56,895 nucleotides of DNA, taken from contig NZ_BCVG01000017.1 of NCBI RefSeq assembly GCF_001591625.1, positions 1-56,895 of the forward strand, in the 5' to 3' direction. Both the position numbers and the translations under genes were made by a program. Positions 20,036 through 29,378 of the stretch are shown piece after piece. The DNA comes from Metabacillus fastidiosus NBRC 101226. Its GTDB lineage: Bacteria > Bacillota > Bacilli > Bacillales > Bacillaceae. Every line of letters begins with the position of its first letter. The first letter of the stretch is position 1. The notes below the pieces were generated by a model that saw only the letters and a list, made by a program, of their open reading frames with translations, was not told the DNA's origin and did not search any database.

Positions 20036-20200
20036 TTGTTTATAATTGTAAGAACTATTAATGGAGCAAAAGAAATTTTAAAAGATTCCAATAGCCTTTT
20101 CGCCAAAACCTTTAACGAATTTTCCGCCGCCCAAGCCCTCGTACAAAAATTAAATCAGCATACTAATTCTCCAGTACAATGGTCTGTAGAGAGGAAATAA
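20036..20200 (+). CDS. Small protein of 54 residues, unknown
   Basis: TTG start seven bases after a full AGGAGGTG site. Reads MFIIVRTINGAKEILKDSNS and on to NSPVQWSVERK. A terminator (ACAAGCTGA / TCAGCTTGTTTTT) follows at once, so a complete short gene. No family recognised; no membrane segment or signal. Confidence 0.7.
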   Translation: MFIIVRTINGAKEILKDSNSLFAKTFNEFSAAQALVQKLNQHTNSPVQWSVERK

Positions 20201-20210
20201 ATAGAATATG

Positions 20211-20240
20211 ACAAGCTGACTGTCATCAGCTTGTTTTTAT
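20211..20240 (+). terminator. Terminator of the 54-residue gene
   Basis: ACAAGCTGA, 6-nt loop, TCAGCTTGTTTTT, 10 bp after the stop. Confidence 0.9.
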
Positions 20241-20265
20241 GTCTAGCATATTATTTACAATGAAA

Positions 20266-20370
20266 TCATCCTGATTGCTTTAGAGTATTTACATTCTCTC
20301 TATGACTCGGATCATCAGTGGTTCCGCTTACCATCATGACTCCTGAATGCAAATATACAGAATTTTCATT
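20266..20370 (-). pseudogene. C-terminal remnant of an unidentified protein, possibly a toxin
   Basis: 34 codons open between stops, no start. Ends YLHSGVMMVSGTTDDPSHRE then NVNTLKQSG and stop. Lies directly after the SUKH gene on the same strand. The first part matches, at base level, a decayed stretch at 35,528-35,620 beside another immunity cluster, so both probably come from one family associated with immunity genes. The family is not known to me. Confidence 0.45.
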
Positions 20371-20474
20371 TTATCGATTCTTGTAGCTATTATTTTTGAA
20401 TTGTTACATTCATTCCAGCCAAGCAAATTTATCATTTTAAAAATATCTACTGGAGATGTTACAGTCTTTCTTTA

Positions 20475-20957
20475 CTATAGTTTTATTTTATTCGACATAA
20501 TTAATTCAAATAATCCATCAAGGTTATCCGCTACTTTTTCCACTTCTTCAAATTCAGGTTCATATCCATGTACGATAGCACCTATATCATTAGTTAAATC
20601 AATTGCATAGAAGGAATAGCCACCATCAACTGACATAACTATTGGTAAATATTTATCCCACCACAAAGTTATATCTGATTTCCACTCGTTATCTTCGCCT
20701 GCTGCTTCTAAACTTATCAATTCAAATTCATTCCATTTTAATGCAATATCCAAATCATTATTATACTCATCTTCACATATAAACCATGTTTTCTCACTTG
20801 GTGCTATACACTGTTTAATCATCTTCAAGAACTCCAGATACTCATCAGGAATATTTTTATATCTTGTAACTATGCTTTCATCTAGATTTAATTGATATTC
20901 AGATTTAAAAACTATAGTCCAGCCGCTTTCTTTAGCCCAATCAATAAATTTTTTCAT
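20475..20957 (-). CDS. SUKH (SMI1/KNR4) family immunity-type protein
   Basis: 160 residues. SMI1/KNR4 pattern: IPDEYLEFLKMIKQC near 36-50, WFICEDEYN, LWWDKYLPIVMSVDGGYSFYAI about 98-119, and a C-terminal FEEVEKVADNLDGLFELI. This fold commonly neutralises nuclease tips of polymorphic toxins. A possible toxin remnant is downstream. The 303-bp stretch upstream to 21,261 shows no gene. Confidence 0.85.
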   Translation of the reverse strand: MKKFIDWAKESGWTIVFKSEYQLNLDESIVTRYKNIPDEYLEFLKMIKQCIAPSEKTWFICEDEYNNDLDIALKWNEFELISLEAAGEDNEWKSDITLWWDKYLPIVMSVDGGYSFYAIDLTNDIGAIVHGYEPEFEEVEKVADNLDGLFELIMSNKIKL

Positions 20958-21261
20958 TTATAATGAATCCTATTACATAAAAGTCCCATTAGTTCCATAG
21001 CATTTTGCACCAACTTTACTTTTTCCAGAAGAATTTTTATGATATTATCATTCGATACATCTCCTCCTCACTCTTTTAACTATTTTCAATAAATAAAGTG
21101 TCAATATAGTAAGGTGAGAAAAAACCTGCATTATACAGGATTTCTTATCAAACTTTATACGAAGATTTTTTCATCATATCCTTCCTTACCGTTGGACTTT
21201 ACCCTTCACACGTTTGAAGAAGGAGACTTCCTTCGAAAAAGTTAAACTCGATTGATGGTGT

Positions 21262-21576
21262 TCACCAATCTCTGTTTCTAATTGCTTCTTCAATATCAAT
21301 TGGAACCTGATAAAATTTTAATATTGTCTCTACTGTTTCCCCAATAGAATCCCTTGCTACTGTTTCTATTTCACTATTATGCTCCCAAAATTCTTCTTGT
21401 ATATCATTAATTGTTAATGTCATTTCATCTAAACTTTCTTGAATCTCCTCTAGTGAGTGATTTCCTTGCTTAATAAAATCCTCCACTTTTAAAATAGCAG
21501 CCTTAACCTTATCCACTAAAAAGTTGGGAAAATAAGAGTCCATATACATTGTATTTAAATATTCAATATTCATCAT
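21262..21576 (-). CDS. DUF5713 family protein
   Basis: 104 residues (a second ATG one codon in is equally good; site AGGTGGAG). Pattern YLNTMYMDSYFPNFLVDKVK, INDIQEEFWEHNSEIET and terminal IEEAIRNRDW matches what I recall of DUF5713. All-helical; these often sit among immunity and toxin genes. The following 395 bp to 21,971 carry only the promoter region of the aldo/keto reductase. Confidence 0.7.
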   Translation of the reverse strand: MMNIEYLNTMYMDSYFPNFLVDKVKAAILKVEDFIKQGNHSLEEIQESLDEMTLTINDIQEEFWEHNSEIETVARDSIGETVETILKFYQVPIDIEEAIRNRDW

Positions 21577-21971
21577 TTTTCTTCTCCACCTTCTATAAAC
21601 TCTTATTCAATTATTTCAAATTTCTAATATTTGGGCAATCACTTATTCCAAATAATGGCCTATTCTTTAAGATAAAAGGTTAAACAAACGTGCTTTATCG
21701 GTGCAACATTTTTATAAACGTTGAATCTTTTTTATAAATAATGCAACTTTACTTTAAACGACACCTCACTTTGATAACCATTTTCGGCATAGATTCATAG
21801 ACCAAAAACACATTTTTTCACCATATTTATATTTTGTCTCCAAGGGGCCCTTCTACCGGTTTAGGCTATTTTTATATAAAATTTATATTAGTTTATTAAA
21901 AATAATATATTTCACATATCAAAATTTGGTTTTTATAATGAAAGTATCATTTTTAAAAGGAGGTAGCTGGA

Positions 21972-22961
21972 ATGGAATTTAGTAAACTTGGTAATAGTGG
22001 ATTAACTATAAGTAAGATTGCATATGGGAACTGGATAAATCATGGGGGGAAAGTGGATGAAGATACGGCAAATGACTGTGTCAAAGCTGCATTAGATGTC
22101 GGTATTACAATGTTCGATACGGCCGATGTTTATTCAGACACTAAGGCTGAAGAAGTACTCGGCCGATCTTTGCAAGGTGTACGGCGGGAGAGCATTGAAC
22201 TATGTACAAAGGTGTGCCACCCGACTGGGCCTGGGCAAAACGATAAAGGTTTATCACGAAAACACATTCTAGAAAATTGCCATGCATCTTTGCGTCGATT
22301 ACAGACCGACTACATTGATGTCTATTACGCACACAGATTTGATCCAACTACTCCTCTTGAAGAAACGATGCTAGCTTTCGCAGATCTTGTAAGACAGGGT
22401 AAAGTGCTTTATGTTGGTGTAAGCGAGTGGACAGCAGAACAAATCACCCGGGGCGCAGCACTTGCACGAGAATTGAATATTCCGCTTATCGCTAGCCAAC
22501 CCCAGTACTCCATGTTGTGGCGAGTTATCGAAACAGATGTGATACCAACCTGTCAACGTGAAGGGCTTGGGCAAGTAGTATGGTCTCCCCTCGCACAAGG
22601 TGTTCTCACAGGAAAATATCAACCTGGTAAACCAGTACCAACTCAATCACGTGCTAATTCTCCTGCTGGTAAACCGTTTTTTCGTAATCTTGCGCAACGT
22701 TGGATGAATGATAATGTCCTTACCGCTATTCAGAAGCTTAGACCCATCGCACAAGAGATTGACCTTACCCTCGCTCAACTTGCAGTAGCTTGGGTACTTC
22801 AAAACCAGAACATTTCTTCAGCAATTATCGGTGCCTCAAGCCCTGAACAGGTAAAAGAGAATGCTTTCGCCTCTAATGTCAAACTTGAATCTGAAGTAAT
22901 GAATCAGATTGACAAAATACTAGAAGGTTTGGTTGAGTACGATCCGAGTAAAACAGGTTAA
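21972..22961 (+). CDS. Aldo/keto reductase (potassium-channel beta-subunit-like group)
   Basis: 329 residues, TIM barrel, NADPH-dependent carbonyl reductase. Catalytic tetrad visible: Asp49, Tyr54, Lys80, His121 (DTADVYSDTKAEEVLGR, TKVCHP, VYYAHRFDP). Cofactor end LAVAWVLQNQNISSAIIGAS. Site AGGAGG. Its GC content looks higher than its neighbours. Convergent with a LysR regulator; substrate unknown. Confidence 0.93.
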   Translation: MEFSKLGNSGLTISKIAYGNWINHGGKVDEDTANDCVKAALDVGITMFDTADVYSDTKAEEVLGRSLQGVRRESIELCTKVCHPTGPGQNDKGLSRKHILENCHASLRRLQTDYIDVYYAHRFDPTTPLEETMLAFADLVRQGKVLYVGVSEWTAEQITRGAALARELNIPLIASQPQYSMLWRVIETDVIPTCQREGLGQVVWSPLAQGVLTGKYQPGKPVPTQSRANSPAGKPFFRNLAQRWMNDNVLTAIQKLRPIAQEIDLTLAQLAVAWVLQNQNISSAIIGASSPEQVKENAFASNVKLESEVMNQIDKILEGLVEYDPSKTG

Positions 22962-23059
22962 GTTTTCAGCAAATTTCTTACAAGAAATGTACACAAAATT
23001 TTGTAGTCTTACTTGGAAGCCTATATTAAATGAGAAGACTTACTTTGTAATATGTTACT

Positions 23060-23086
23060 GTCCAGCCACTTTAGGCTGGACTTTTA
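23060..23086 (+). terminator. Terminator between aldo/keto reductase and LysR gene
   Basis: TCCAGCC / GGCTGGA with a 6-nt loop, then CTTTT; shared by convergent genes. Confidence 0.85.
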
Positions 23087-23983
23087 TTCCTTGTAATAAG
23101 GATATGTACTCGAATAAGCTTCCCTAACAACGGTTAAGAAATGATCTAACACTGCAGATTTTTCATCTTGCCTCCATCCAACATACAGATTGACCTTCGG
23201 TGTAGGCTCTTGGATTTTTTTATAAACAACTCCAGGGCGTTTCAAACTTTCTACTGATGATGGAACGACAGAGACTCCCATTCCTGTTGCAACTAAATTA
23301 ACGATCGTTTGCATTTGAATAGCTTCCTGAACAACATTTAAACTTACGCCATGATACGAAAAGCAGCTAATAATTAAATCATAAAAACTTGGACCAAAAT
23401 GGCGTGGAAACAAAATAAATGGTTCATCGATTAATGATTGGATTGAAATTTCGGGTAATGAGGCTAAAGGATGGTTTTCATGTAAAGCCAATCTTAAAGA
23501 TTCTTCAGAACAAATTTCAGAAGTTAATACATTGTTACTCTGTTTAGAACGAAAAAATCCAATTTGTATTTGTTTCTCATAGAGTGCTTTTAGTTGCTGC
23601 TCCGTTGTCATTTCATGTAATACAAGATGAATTTTAGGAAAGCGTTCCCGGAAATTCTTCAGAATATCTATAACGATTTCTGTAGAATCGACAAAACCGA
23701 TTGTTAGATGACCTATTTTCCCCTCATCTGCAAGTTGTGTCGCTTTTATAGTTCTATCTACTTGAAACAGAGTATGTCGAGCCTCTTCTAAAAAAATCTT
23801 TCCAGCTTCCGAAAGTTCAACCACTCTTTTGGTTCGATGAAAAAGTTGAACTCCTAATTCTTCTTCTAATTTGCGAATTTCTTGGCTTAATGGAGGCTGT
23901 GCCATTCTCAGGCGTTCTGCTGCACGAGTAAAACTCAGTTCTTCTGCCACCATTATAAAATAACGCATTTGTCGGAGATCCAT
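23084..23983 (-). CDS. LysR family transcriptional regulator
   Basis: 299 residues from the internal ATG 23983 (site GGAAAGG); the open frame to 24145 is not coding-like. DLRQMRYFIMVAEELSFTRA, LRMAQPPLSQEIRKLEEELG is a BenM/CatM-like helix-turn-helix; ligand domain about 90-295 with GHLTIGFVDS and LVATGMGVSVVPSSV. Target not obvious; the convergent reductase is one candidate. Confidence 0.92.
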   Translation of the reverse strand: MDLRQMRYFIMVAEELSFTRAAERLRMAQPPLSQEIRKLEEELGVQLFHRTKRVVELSEAGKIFLEEARHTLFQVDRTIKATQLADEGKIGHLTIGFVDSTEIVIDILKNFRERFPKIHLVLHEMTTEQQLKALYEKQIQIGFFRSKQSNNVLTSEICSEESLRLALHENHPLASLPEISIQSLIDEPFILFPRHFGPSFYDLIISCFSYHGVSLNVVQEAIQMQTIVNLVATGMGVSVVPSSVESLKRPGVVYKKIQEPTPKVNLYVGWRQDEKSAVLDHFLTVVREAYSSTYPYYKE

Positions 23984-24350
23984 CTTTCTCTTTCCTTTCC
24001 ACAAAAACAGGATATTTCTTTTATTTCTAAATCCATTCCTCGAAACGCCCAATATGAATCCAACCAGTTCGATGTGACTACTTCTAACGGCTATGATTGG
24101 GGTTATACCGGGGTCACTCCAAGATATCCCCACCGATTTTCGCAATTCCAGCTAATACAAACAACACAATGGTTTCGAACATCTCATGCCTCGAAAATTT
24201 TATCTTTCATTTCTTAAGGTTATTCTATCAAAGATAAAATAAAATGTATAACTTGCCCCTGTACATACATGGGATGACAGGATCATTTTTTTCAGATTTT
24301 TCTGTCGTTAGGATCAGTAAGATAATTCAATTTAGAAAACAATCTTGTTT

Positions 24351-24372
24351 TATATGTTAAACTTAACATATA
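24351..24372. promoter_or_regulatory. Palindromic operator-like site
   Basis: TATATGTTAA-ac-TTAACATATA, ten-base perfect arms with a 2-nt spacer, about 20 bp before the ribosome site of the following membrane protein gene. Confidence 0.55.
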
Positions 24373-24465
24373 AAGGAAATTTATATAAAAAGAAGAGGAA
24401 TCATTCTGTATCCCACACTTTTATTTCGGTCTATAGGAGGATTTGCAAGTATTATATCTGGTTTA

Positions 24466-25026
24466 TTGTTAGGAATTGGACATCTGATTAACTTGCTAGG
24501 AAAAACAAATGATGGAACAGTTTTTGGGCAAAGTTTAATTTTCTTTGGTCATCTAAGTCTTATCTTTGCTTTTATAGGACTATTTGAAGCACAAGGTAAA
24601 AGAAACGGACTCTTTGGTAACCTAGGAATGTTATTTGGTCTAATCGGTACAACATTTGTAACAGCAGTAGTATATGTAGAAATAGCAGCCGTTTCTGGAG
24701 TAAATGTAAATTCTATTTTAAATGAAGGTGTGTCAGGCATCATATATACGGTCGGACCATTATTTTTCGTTTTCGGGATGATTTTAGTTGGAATTTCGAT
24801 AATGAAAGAGGGTATCCTTCCTTTTATAAGTGGATTATGCTTAATAATAGGAACCTTCGTTTTCACTTTAGCTACTTTTATCCCAAATGCTGAAGGAATT
24901 ATCAGTGTTATTGGCGGAACTGTTACAGGTATAGGATTTGTATGGATAGGGAAATATTTACTTTCGCCTATTGAAGAAACTAAACAATCAAATAAAAATG
25001 AAAGCTTTATAAGCCTTAAAAAATAG
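24466..25026 (+). CDS. Multi-pass membrane protein, start uncertain
   Basis: 186 residues from TTG 24466, the only standard start, but it has no ribosome site. The frame stays open upstream to 24367 and reads YPTLLFRSIGGFASIISGL, a natural first membrane helix, behind AGAAGAGG at 24391-24398. That site points to ATT 24403 or CTG 24406. So either a non-standard start is used or the start codon is lost. Six membrane segments; no family named. A terminator (AAGATCTTC / GAAGATCTT) lies at 25,104-25,138. Confidence 0.6.
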   Translation: MLGIGHLINLLGKTNDGTVFGQSLIFFGHLSLIFAFIGLFEAQGKRNGLFGNLGMLFGLIGTTFVTAVVYVEIAAVSGVNVNSILNEGVSGIIYTVGPLFFVFGMILVGISIMKEGILPFISGLCLIIGTFVFTLATFIPNAEGIISVIGGTVTGIGFVWIGKYLLSPIEETKQSNKNESFISLKK

Positions 25027-25067
25027 AATTATGTACATAATTTATTTATATAATAATTTCTTAACAA

Positions 25068-25180
25068 CTTAATCTATTTAACATGATCTGCATTTTAGAT
25101 AGTAAAAAAGATCTTCTACCCGACTGGAAGATCTTTTTAGTTATTTATTAAATTAACGTATAATTGAACAAGAATTCAAT
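25068..25180 (-). repeat. Interspersed intergenic repeat, copy R1 (with terminator)
   Basis: In plus-strand order: a TTTAACAT block, CATTTTAGATAGTAAAAAAG, AGATCTTC / GAAGATCT hairpin (25,104-25,138) with T run, TTATTTATT-AATT, and ATAATTGAACAAGA just before the stop of the next minus-strand gene. Confidence 0.7.
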
Positions 25181-25471
25181 TTATTTAATATTCTTTTTAT
25201 TCTTAAATAAAAAACCATCATCTAAATCTGAATGTGTCCCATTACAATCTACTTTATTATCAATATTCTCTAAATTTAACTTGGTAATATCATCGTCATC
25301 TTCGCTACCAACAACAGCAATTAATCTTAAGCCTTTACCTGGAGTACCTAAAAGTATCGCTGTAGATTGATACGTATCGAATTCAGTTTTATCACCAAGA
25401 TATTTTGACAAAATCTCTAGAATATCATCTTGATTGTATTTAAATATTTTTCTCTTATTATTTTTAATCAT
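25181..25471 (-). CDS. Hypothetical protein, first of the repeat-bounded array
   Basis: 96 residues. KNNKRKIFKYNQDDILEILS, then a beta-rich middle with TAILLGTPGKGLRLIAVVGS and acidic DDDDITKLN; Lys-rich tail. No membrane segment. Family not recognised. Between it and the next gene lies only the short repeat block CCCTATTATTTGAACAAGAT (about 25,510-25,530). Confidence 0.5.
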   Translation of the reverse strand: MIKNNKRKIFKYNQDDILEILSKYLGDKTEFDTYQSTAILLGTPGKGLRLIAVVGSEDDDDITKLNLENIDNKVDCNGTHSDLDDGFLFKNKKNIK

Positions 25472-25560
25472 TTTATTTTCCCCTGCAATTGTTATTCAAC
25501 TAACTTACCCTATTATTTGAACAAGATCCCTAAGTATCAAAATGATTGCTTTATATCAAT

Positions 25561-25908
25561 TTAATTAAATAACAAATATGAAACGGCAACAGAGACTAAA
25601 ACAAATATAAACACACTTCTGATTTTACTTATCTTCCACATATCAAATACTGAAAAAATTCCGCCTAGAGTAAAGACACCAATCCCAATTAATTCAATTA
25701 TATTTATAGCTAATAAGATCCCTAAATGTGTACAAAAAGCACCAATTATCATAAATCCAGTTGTAAAAATAAAACGACTTGATGTAAAATCACTTAATGC
25801 TGATTTTTTATCAGCAGTATTCATTTTTAAATAACCTCTAACAACCATAAAAGTTGGTATGCCCCATATAATTATAAAAGTTACAAGAGAATCAGTATTT
25901 ATATTCAA
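25561..25908 (-). CDS. Small multi-pass membrane protein, unknown
   Basis: 115 residues, four membrane segments (about 7-24, 41-60, 63-83, 96-114) with short charged loops (KMNTADKKSALSDF). Second unit of the minus-strand array. No family recognised. Confidence 0.55.
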   Translation of the reverse strand: MNINTDSLVTFIIIWGIPTFMVVRGYLKMNTADKKSALSDFTSSRFIFTTGFMIIGAFCTHLGILLAINIIELIGIGVFTLGGIFSVFDMWKISKIRSVFIFVLVSVAVSYLLFN

Positions 25909-25996
25909 TAGCTATACCCCATTTATTACCAGTTTATCATTAAAATTTAACTATTCGTATTCCCTAACTTACTCCTTTAACTACCTACATAAATAA

Positions 25997-26165
25997 TTTA
26001 TATCAATCTAGTTAACATAAGGCATATTTTAGATAGTAAAAACATCTATGAGTGACTGCTCTCAACCATGGATGGAAAATTTTTTCACAGAAAAAAGATC
26101 TTTTGATAGAAGATCCTTTTAAATGCTTATTGAATTAAGCATTTAATAGTATAAATACAATACTC
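25997..26165 (-). repeat. Interspersed repeat, copy R2
   Basis: AGTTAACATAAGGCATATTT, TTAGATAGTAAAAA, then an insert of about 55 bp, then the AAAAGATCTTTTGAT / AGAAGATCCTTTT hairpin, ATTGAATTAAGC and a degenerate end before the stop of the next gene at 26,188. Confidence 0.65.
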
Positions 26166-26187
26166 CAAAAATAAATAACTATTATTC

Positions 26188-26556
26188 CTAATTTTTTCGG
26201 ATCTGAACAATAACATAATTTCCTGTCCACATTTCAGTAGTTGCAATTAGTTTTTTATCATCCTTTTCGAAAAAAAATCCACTACCTTCTTGATTCTTAA
26301 ATTGCCACCCTTTTTCACTAACCATTCTTTTTAAATTTTCATATGCTTTTCCCTGTTCATTTCGAGTAATAAACCAATCATAACCATTTTCCTCAGCTAT
26401 TTTCACAATCTCTTTTGACGAATCATTTAAAGATTCTAAAACTTCTCTTTTACTTACAGAGTTAACAGGCAATGATGGGTAATAGAATTTGCTATTAAAT
26501 GCAACAATACTTATAACTATGATGACTACCCCTACTAACAATAACCATTTCTTCAT
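26188..26556 (-). CDS. Membrane-anchored hypothetical protein
   Basis: 122 residues: N-terminal anchor or signal 2-22 (KKWLLLVGVVIIVISIVAF), then an extracellular domain with REVLESLNDSSKEIVKIAEE, YDWFITRNEQGKAYENLKR and a beta-rich end. Preceded by GGAGG. Unknown family; array unit three. Confidence 0.5.
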   Translation of the reverse strand: MKKWLLLVGVVIIVISIVAFNSKFYYPSLPVNSVSKREVLESLNDSSKEIVKIAEENGYDWFITRNEQGKAYENLKRMVSEKGWQFKNQEGSGFFFEKDDKKLIATTEMWTGNYVIVQIRKN

Positions 26557-26620
26557 CTACTTCCTCCAATAATAATTTTTCCTTTTATTTCAATTTAATC
26601 ATTAAATACTTTACTTCTCA

Positions 26621-26718
26621 AATAAATACTTTATATCACTCTAGTTAACATAAATCACATTTTATACAGCTAAAAGGATCTCTTGATGGAAATCCTTTTA
26701 ACTGTTTATATAATTGTA
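26621..26718 (-). repeat. Interspersed repeat, copy R3
   Basis: TACTTTATATCACT, AGTTAACATAAATCACATTT, CTAAAAGGATCTC, AAATCCTTTTAA hairpin, then TTTATATAATT before the hydrolase stop. The distal GTTAGT-GAACAAGA block is missing. Confidence 0.65.
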
Positions 26719-26719
26719 T

Positions 26720-27751
26720 TTATTTCACACACGTGTTGGACATCCATTCATAAAATCTTTCCTTTTCTTCAAACTGTGGGTAATGAGCTGATTGCTCAAA
26801 AGAAATAAACTCCTTTTTATCAGCTTCAATCATATCAAAATATTTTTTTGCTGCATTAGATGAAGTCATATAATCATACTTTCCCATGATAAAATAGAAC
26901 GGTAATTCAAGCTTTGTTACTACAGTAGGTAATGGCTTTTCGAATATATCTTTTATCAAAGTACTTTGAGAGTAGGTTACTCCATAGTTATAACGGATGA
27001 CATCTAATAAGTTATACTCGCTACTAAATAAAATACCTATAGTATCACCATCAGGGTTATCAATAAGCCTTGAACCTCCACCGTACTTCATTACATAATT
27101 TCGTGGGGTAAACGTATCACCATTCTTAATCTTTTCAGTTAACCCTTCTAAATATAGAACATCATCTGTGTTTCCAGCATTTTGAGCCTGTTTAATACAG
27201 TAGTTTAAACTATCAATCTCACTTTCTATCATATTACTGGCCTGTCCGATACCAATATATGCTTCATATTTCTCAGGGGCTTTGTAAGCAGCTTGTGTTG
27301 CGATATATGTACCAAAAGAGTGACCAATCAGTATTACTTTTTCTTTGCCAAGGCGTTCTGATATATAGTCCGTCATAGCCAGTAAGTCTTCCACCAATAA
27401 GTCTGGTGATAGATTAGAATAGTCCTCAAAAAAATGATATGATTTTCCACTTGCTCTTTGGTCATAATTCACAACTGTAAAATCGGTTTCCAATAAGTCT
27501 TGGTATTTAACTGCGTATGGTATTTCTGGATTCCCAGGTCCTCCATGCACAAAAATAATAACTGGATTATTCTTATCATTGCCACGTATCATAATTTCAT
27601 GGCTACTTCCGTTTATTTCGACTTGTTCTAATACACTAATACTATTATCGCCTTTTATATGAGGAGTCCATGTAGGAGAAAAAATCGCTAAGATCAGTAA
27701 TACTATCATACTTAATCCAATATACTTTATTAACTTTCTTCTATTTTTCAT
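26720..27751 (-). CDS. Membrane-anchored alpha/beta hydrolase (proline-iminopeptidase-like)
   Basis: 343 residues: N-terminal membrane anchor about 9-27, then an alpha/beta hydrolase domain. Oxyanion motif HGGPG at 69-73, nucleophile Ser145 in GHSFG, acid near GKYDYM (about 290), His in SAHYPQFEE near 319. This is the S33 / prolyl-iminopeptidase pattern; substrate unknown. Array unit four. Confidence 0.85.
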   Translation of the reverse strand: MKNRRKLIKYIGLSMIVLLILAIFSPTWTPHIKGDNSISVLEQVEINGSSHEIMIRGNDKNNPVIIFVHGGPGNPEIPYAVKYQDLLETDFTVVNYDQRASGKSYHFFEDYSNLSPDLLVEDLLAMTDYISERLGKEKVILIGHSFGTYIATQAAYKAPEKYEAYIGIGQASNMIESEIDSLNYCIKQAQNAGNTDDVLYLEGLTEKIKNGDTFTPRNYVMKYGGGSRLIDNPDGDTIGILFSSEYNLLDVIRYNYGVTYSQSTLIKDIFEKPLPTVVTKLELPFYFIMGKYDYMTSSNAAKKYFDMIEADKKEFISFEQSAHYPQFEEKERFYEWMSNTCVK

Positions 27752-27896
27752 TCTTTATTTAATACCTCTTTCTGCTTAATACAATCCAAAATATGATTAT
27801 TTCACAATCAATTTAATTTACCAATCTCAACCTAAAAAACCTTAATTTAGTTGTATAACTCTAGAAACCTTATATCTTTATTCGTTATTTTAAAAG

Positions 27897-27962
27897 GAAC
27901 TTAGTTAACATCATGCACATTTTAAAAATAAAAAAGATCTTTCAAGTGAAGATCTTTTTTAT
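27897..27962 (-). repeat. Interspersed repeat, copy R4 (short)
   Basis: TTAGTTAACATCATGCACAT, TTTT, AAAAAAGATCTTTC / GAAGATCTTTTTTA hairpin. It stops at the hairpin, which overlaps the end of the next gene. Confidence 0.65.
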
Positions 27963-28348
27963 TTTTTTGCAATGAATCCTAATACATTTTCTCCATTTTC
28001 ATCTAAATATACTTGAATAGACTTTAATTTAGATTCTTTTTTAGGTTCAAAAGTGACTAATATGATTTGAATATCTTTAATATCCTTTGTTTCGTTATTT
28101 TCATTAGTCAAAATTTCAAACTTACTGCCTGACTTAAATCCGGTAATCTTGCCTTTTCCCCAATCAACTATGTTATCTTGTAATGAGTTTTCTAAAAAAT
28201 CATAAGCTAAAGTTAACAGTTGATTTTCTTCTTCTGGAGTAAATGAATATATAGTACTGGATACCTCACTTTTATGTGAACAGCCTATTACATTAATAAA
28301 AATCACACTTGAAACTGTGATTAATAGTAGATTCATTAATTTCTTCAA
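27959..28348 (-). CDS. Putative lipoprotein, unknown function
   Basis: 129 residues. Signal KLMNLLLITVSSVIFINVIG then Cys in the lipobox (VIGC, Cys23). Mature part: FTPEEENQLLTLAYDFLENS, then a beta-rich domain ending LGFIAKK. Array unit five; no family recognised. Confidence 0.55.
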   Translation of the reverse strand: MKKLMNLLLITVSSVIFINVIGCSHKSEVSSTIYSFTPEEENQLLTLAYDFLENSLQDNIVDWGKGKITGFKSGSKFEILTNENNETKDIKDIQIILVTFEPKKESKLKSIQVYLDENGENVLGFIAKK

Positions 28349-28442
28349 TATTTCACCTCTAATTACAATTATAGCCTATAGTATTTATTAATGGGTTTAT
28401 TTTCGACCTTTAATCCTAATTTACTTTGAAAAGTTAAACACA

Positions 28443-28565
28443 ATATCCTATATCAACTTTGTTAACATAATTCAAATTATCCATAGTAAAAAAGATCTTT
28501 AAAAATTAAAGATCCTTTTAGCTTTTTATTGAATTAGACGTCCTATTAGTGGAACAAGATTTTAA
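28443..28565 (-). repeat. Interspersed repeat, copy R5 (most complete)
   Basis: TATCAACTTTGTTAACATAA, ATAGTAAAAAAGATCTTT / AAAGATCCTTTTAG hairpin, TTTTTATTGAATTAGACG, CCTATTAGTGGAACAAGATT. Follows the 28.6-kb gene on the minus strand. Confidence 0.75.
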
Positions 28566-28615
28566 TGTTACTATTCTTATTGTCATTCTCCTTAGAGAAT
28601 AAGGTTCCTTAGCCA

Positions 28616-29119
28616 TTAGAAAAATGCTTTTTCAGTATCTTCACTTGCAGCAATCTGAATCCAGCGTTTATCCCCCGGTAATTGCTTATACCAATTTAGT
28701 TCTCCTACACTAAAACGTTCTCCCTCATTATTACGATATTCTTCCAGAAAAAGTATCTTTTCTGTCTCATTATCTAAATAAAAACAATAACCTTCATAGT
28801 CTATCTCTGAAACTTCGACAATAGGATGTTCATGATTTTGCTTACATAAACACATATTTCCTTTTAATGCTCTAAAAATATTTAAGAATTTAGTCAGAAA
28901 CTCTTTCTTTACTGGTACAGTGGGGGTGTAATAACGGGCATTTCTGGCTTTGAGCCCAGTGTATCGTTCATCTATCCAAATGTCATAATAGTTATCTTCA
29001 CTAAAGCCTTCTTTTTTCTTATCACTTAAATAATATTGATGATACTTATTTAAAATCTTCTCAATATGCTTGAATGGAGGCAAAGTTTCACCATATAATA
29101 GTACAATTTTTATTTCCAT
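28616..29119 (-). CDS. Hypothetical protein, array unit six
   Basis: 167 residues, cytoplasmic. Starts EIKIVLLYGETLPPFKHIEK; SEDNYYDIWIDERYTGLKAR and CLCKQNHEHPIVEVSEIDYE are the distinctive parts, ending WYKQLPGDKRWIQIAASEDT. No family recognised; style resembles proteins of accessory regions. Confidence 0.5.
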   Translation of the reverse strand: MEIKIVLLYGETLPPFKHIEKILNKYHQYYLSDKKKEGFSEDNYYDIWIDERYTGLKARNARYYTPTVPVKKEFLTKFLNIFRALKGNMCLCKQNHEHPIVEVSEIDYEGYCFYLDNETEKILFLEEYRNNEGERFSVGELNWYKQLPGDKRWIQIAASEDTEKAFF

Positions 29120-29240
29120 TAATCTCTAAAACACTTCCTTATTTTATTCCATATTTCTATTTAAACATCACAAATTATATCATTTAAACGAAATTATTGA
29201 ACTAATGTGGTCAGGCATTTAAATAGGACTTTAAAATATC

Positions 29241-29330
29241 TGAATAAGTACTTTATACATATTTAGTTAACATAAATCACATTTTAGACAAGGGATCTTC
29301 AATAAAGAATCTTTTTAAAAAGGAATTTTC
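29241..29330 (-). repeat. Interspersed repeat, copy R6
   Basis: TACTTTATACATATTTAGTT, AACATAAATCACATTTTAGA, GGGATCTTC / GAATCTTTTTAAAAA hairpin; distal block missing. Confidence 0.65.
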
Positions 29331-29378
29331 ACCGGTAATTTAATCTTTGATAAATTCCGCTAAAATAAGAACTTACTA

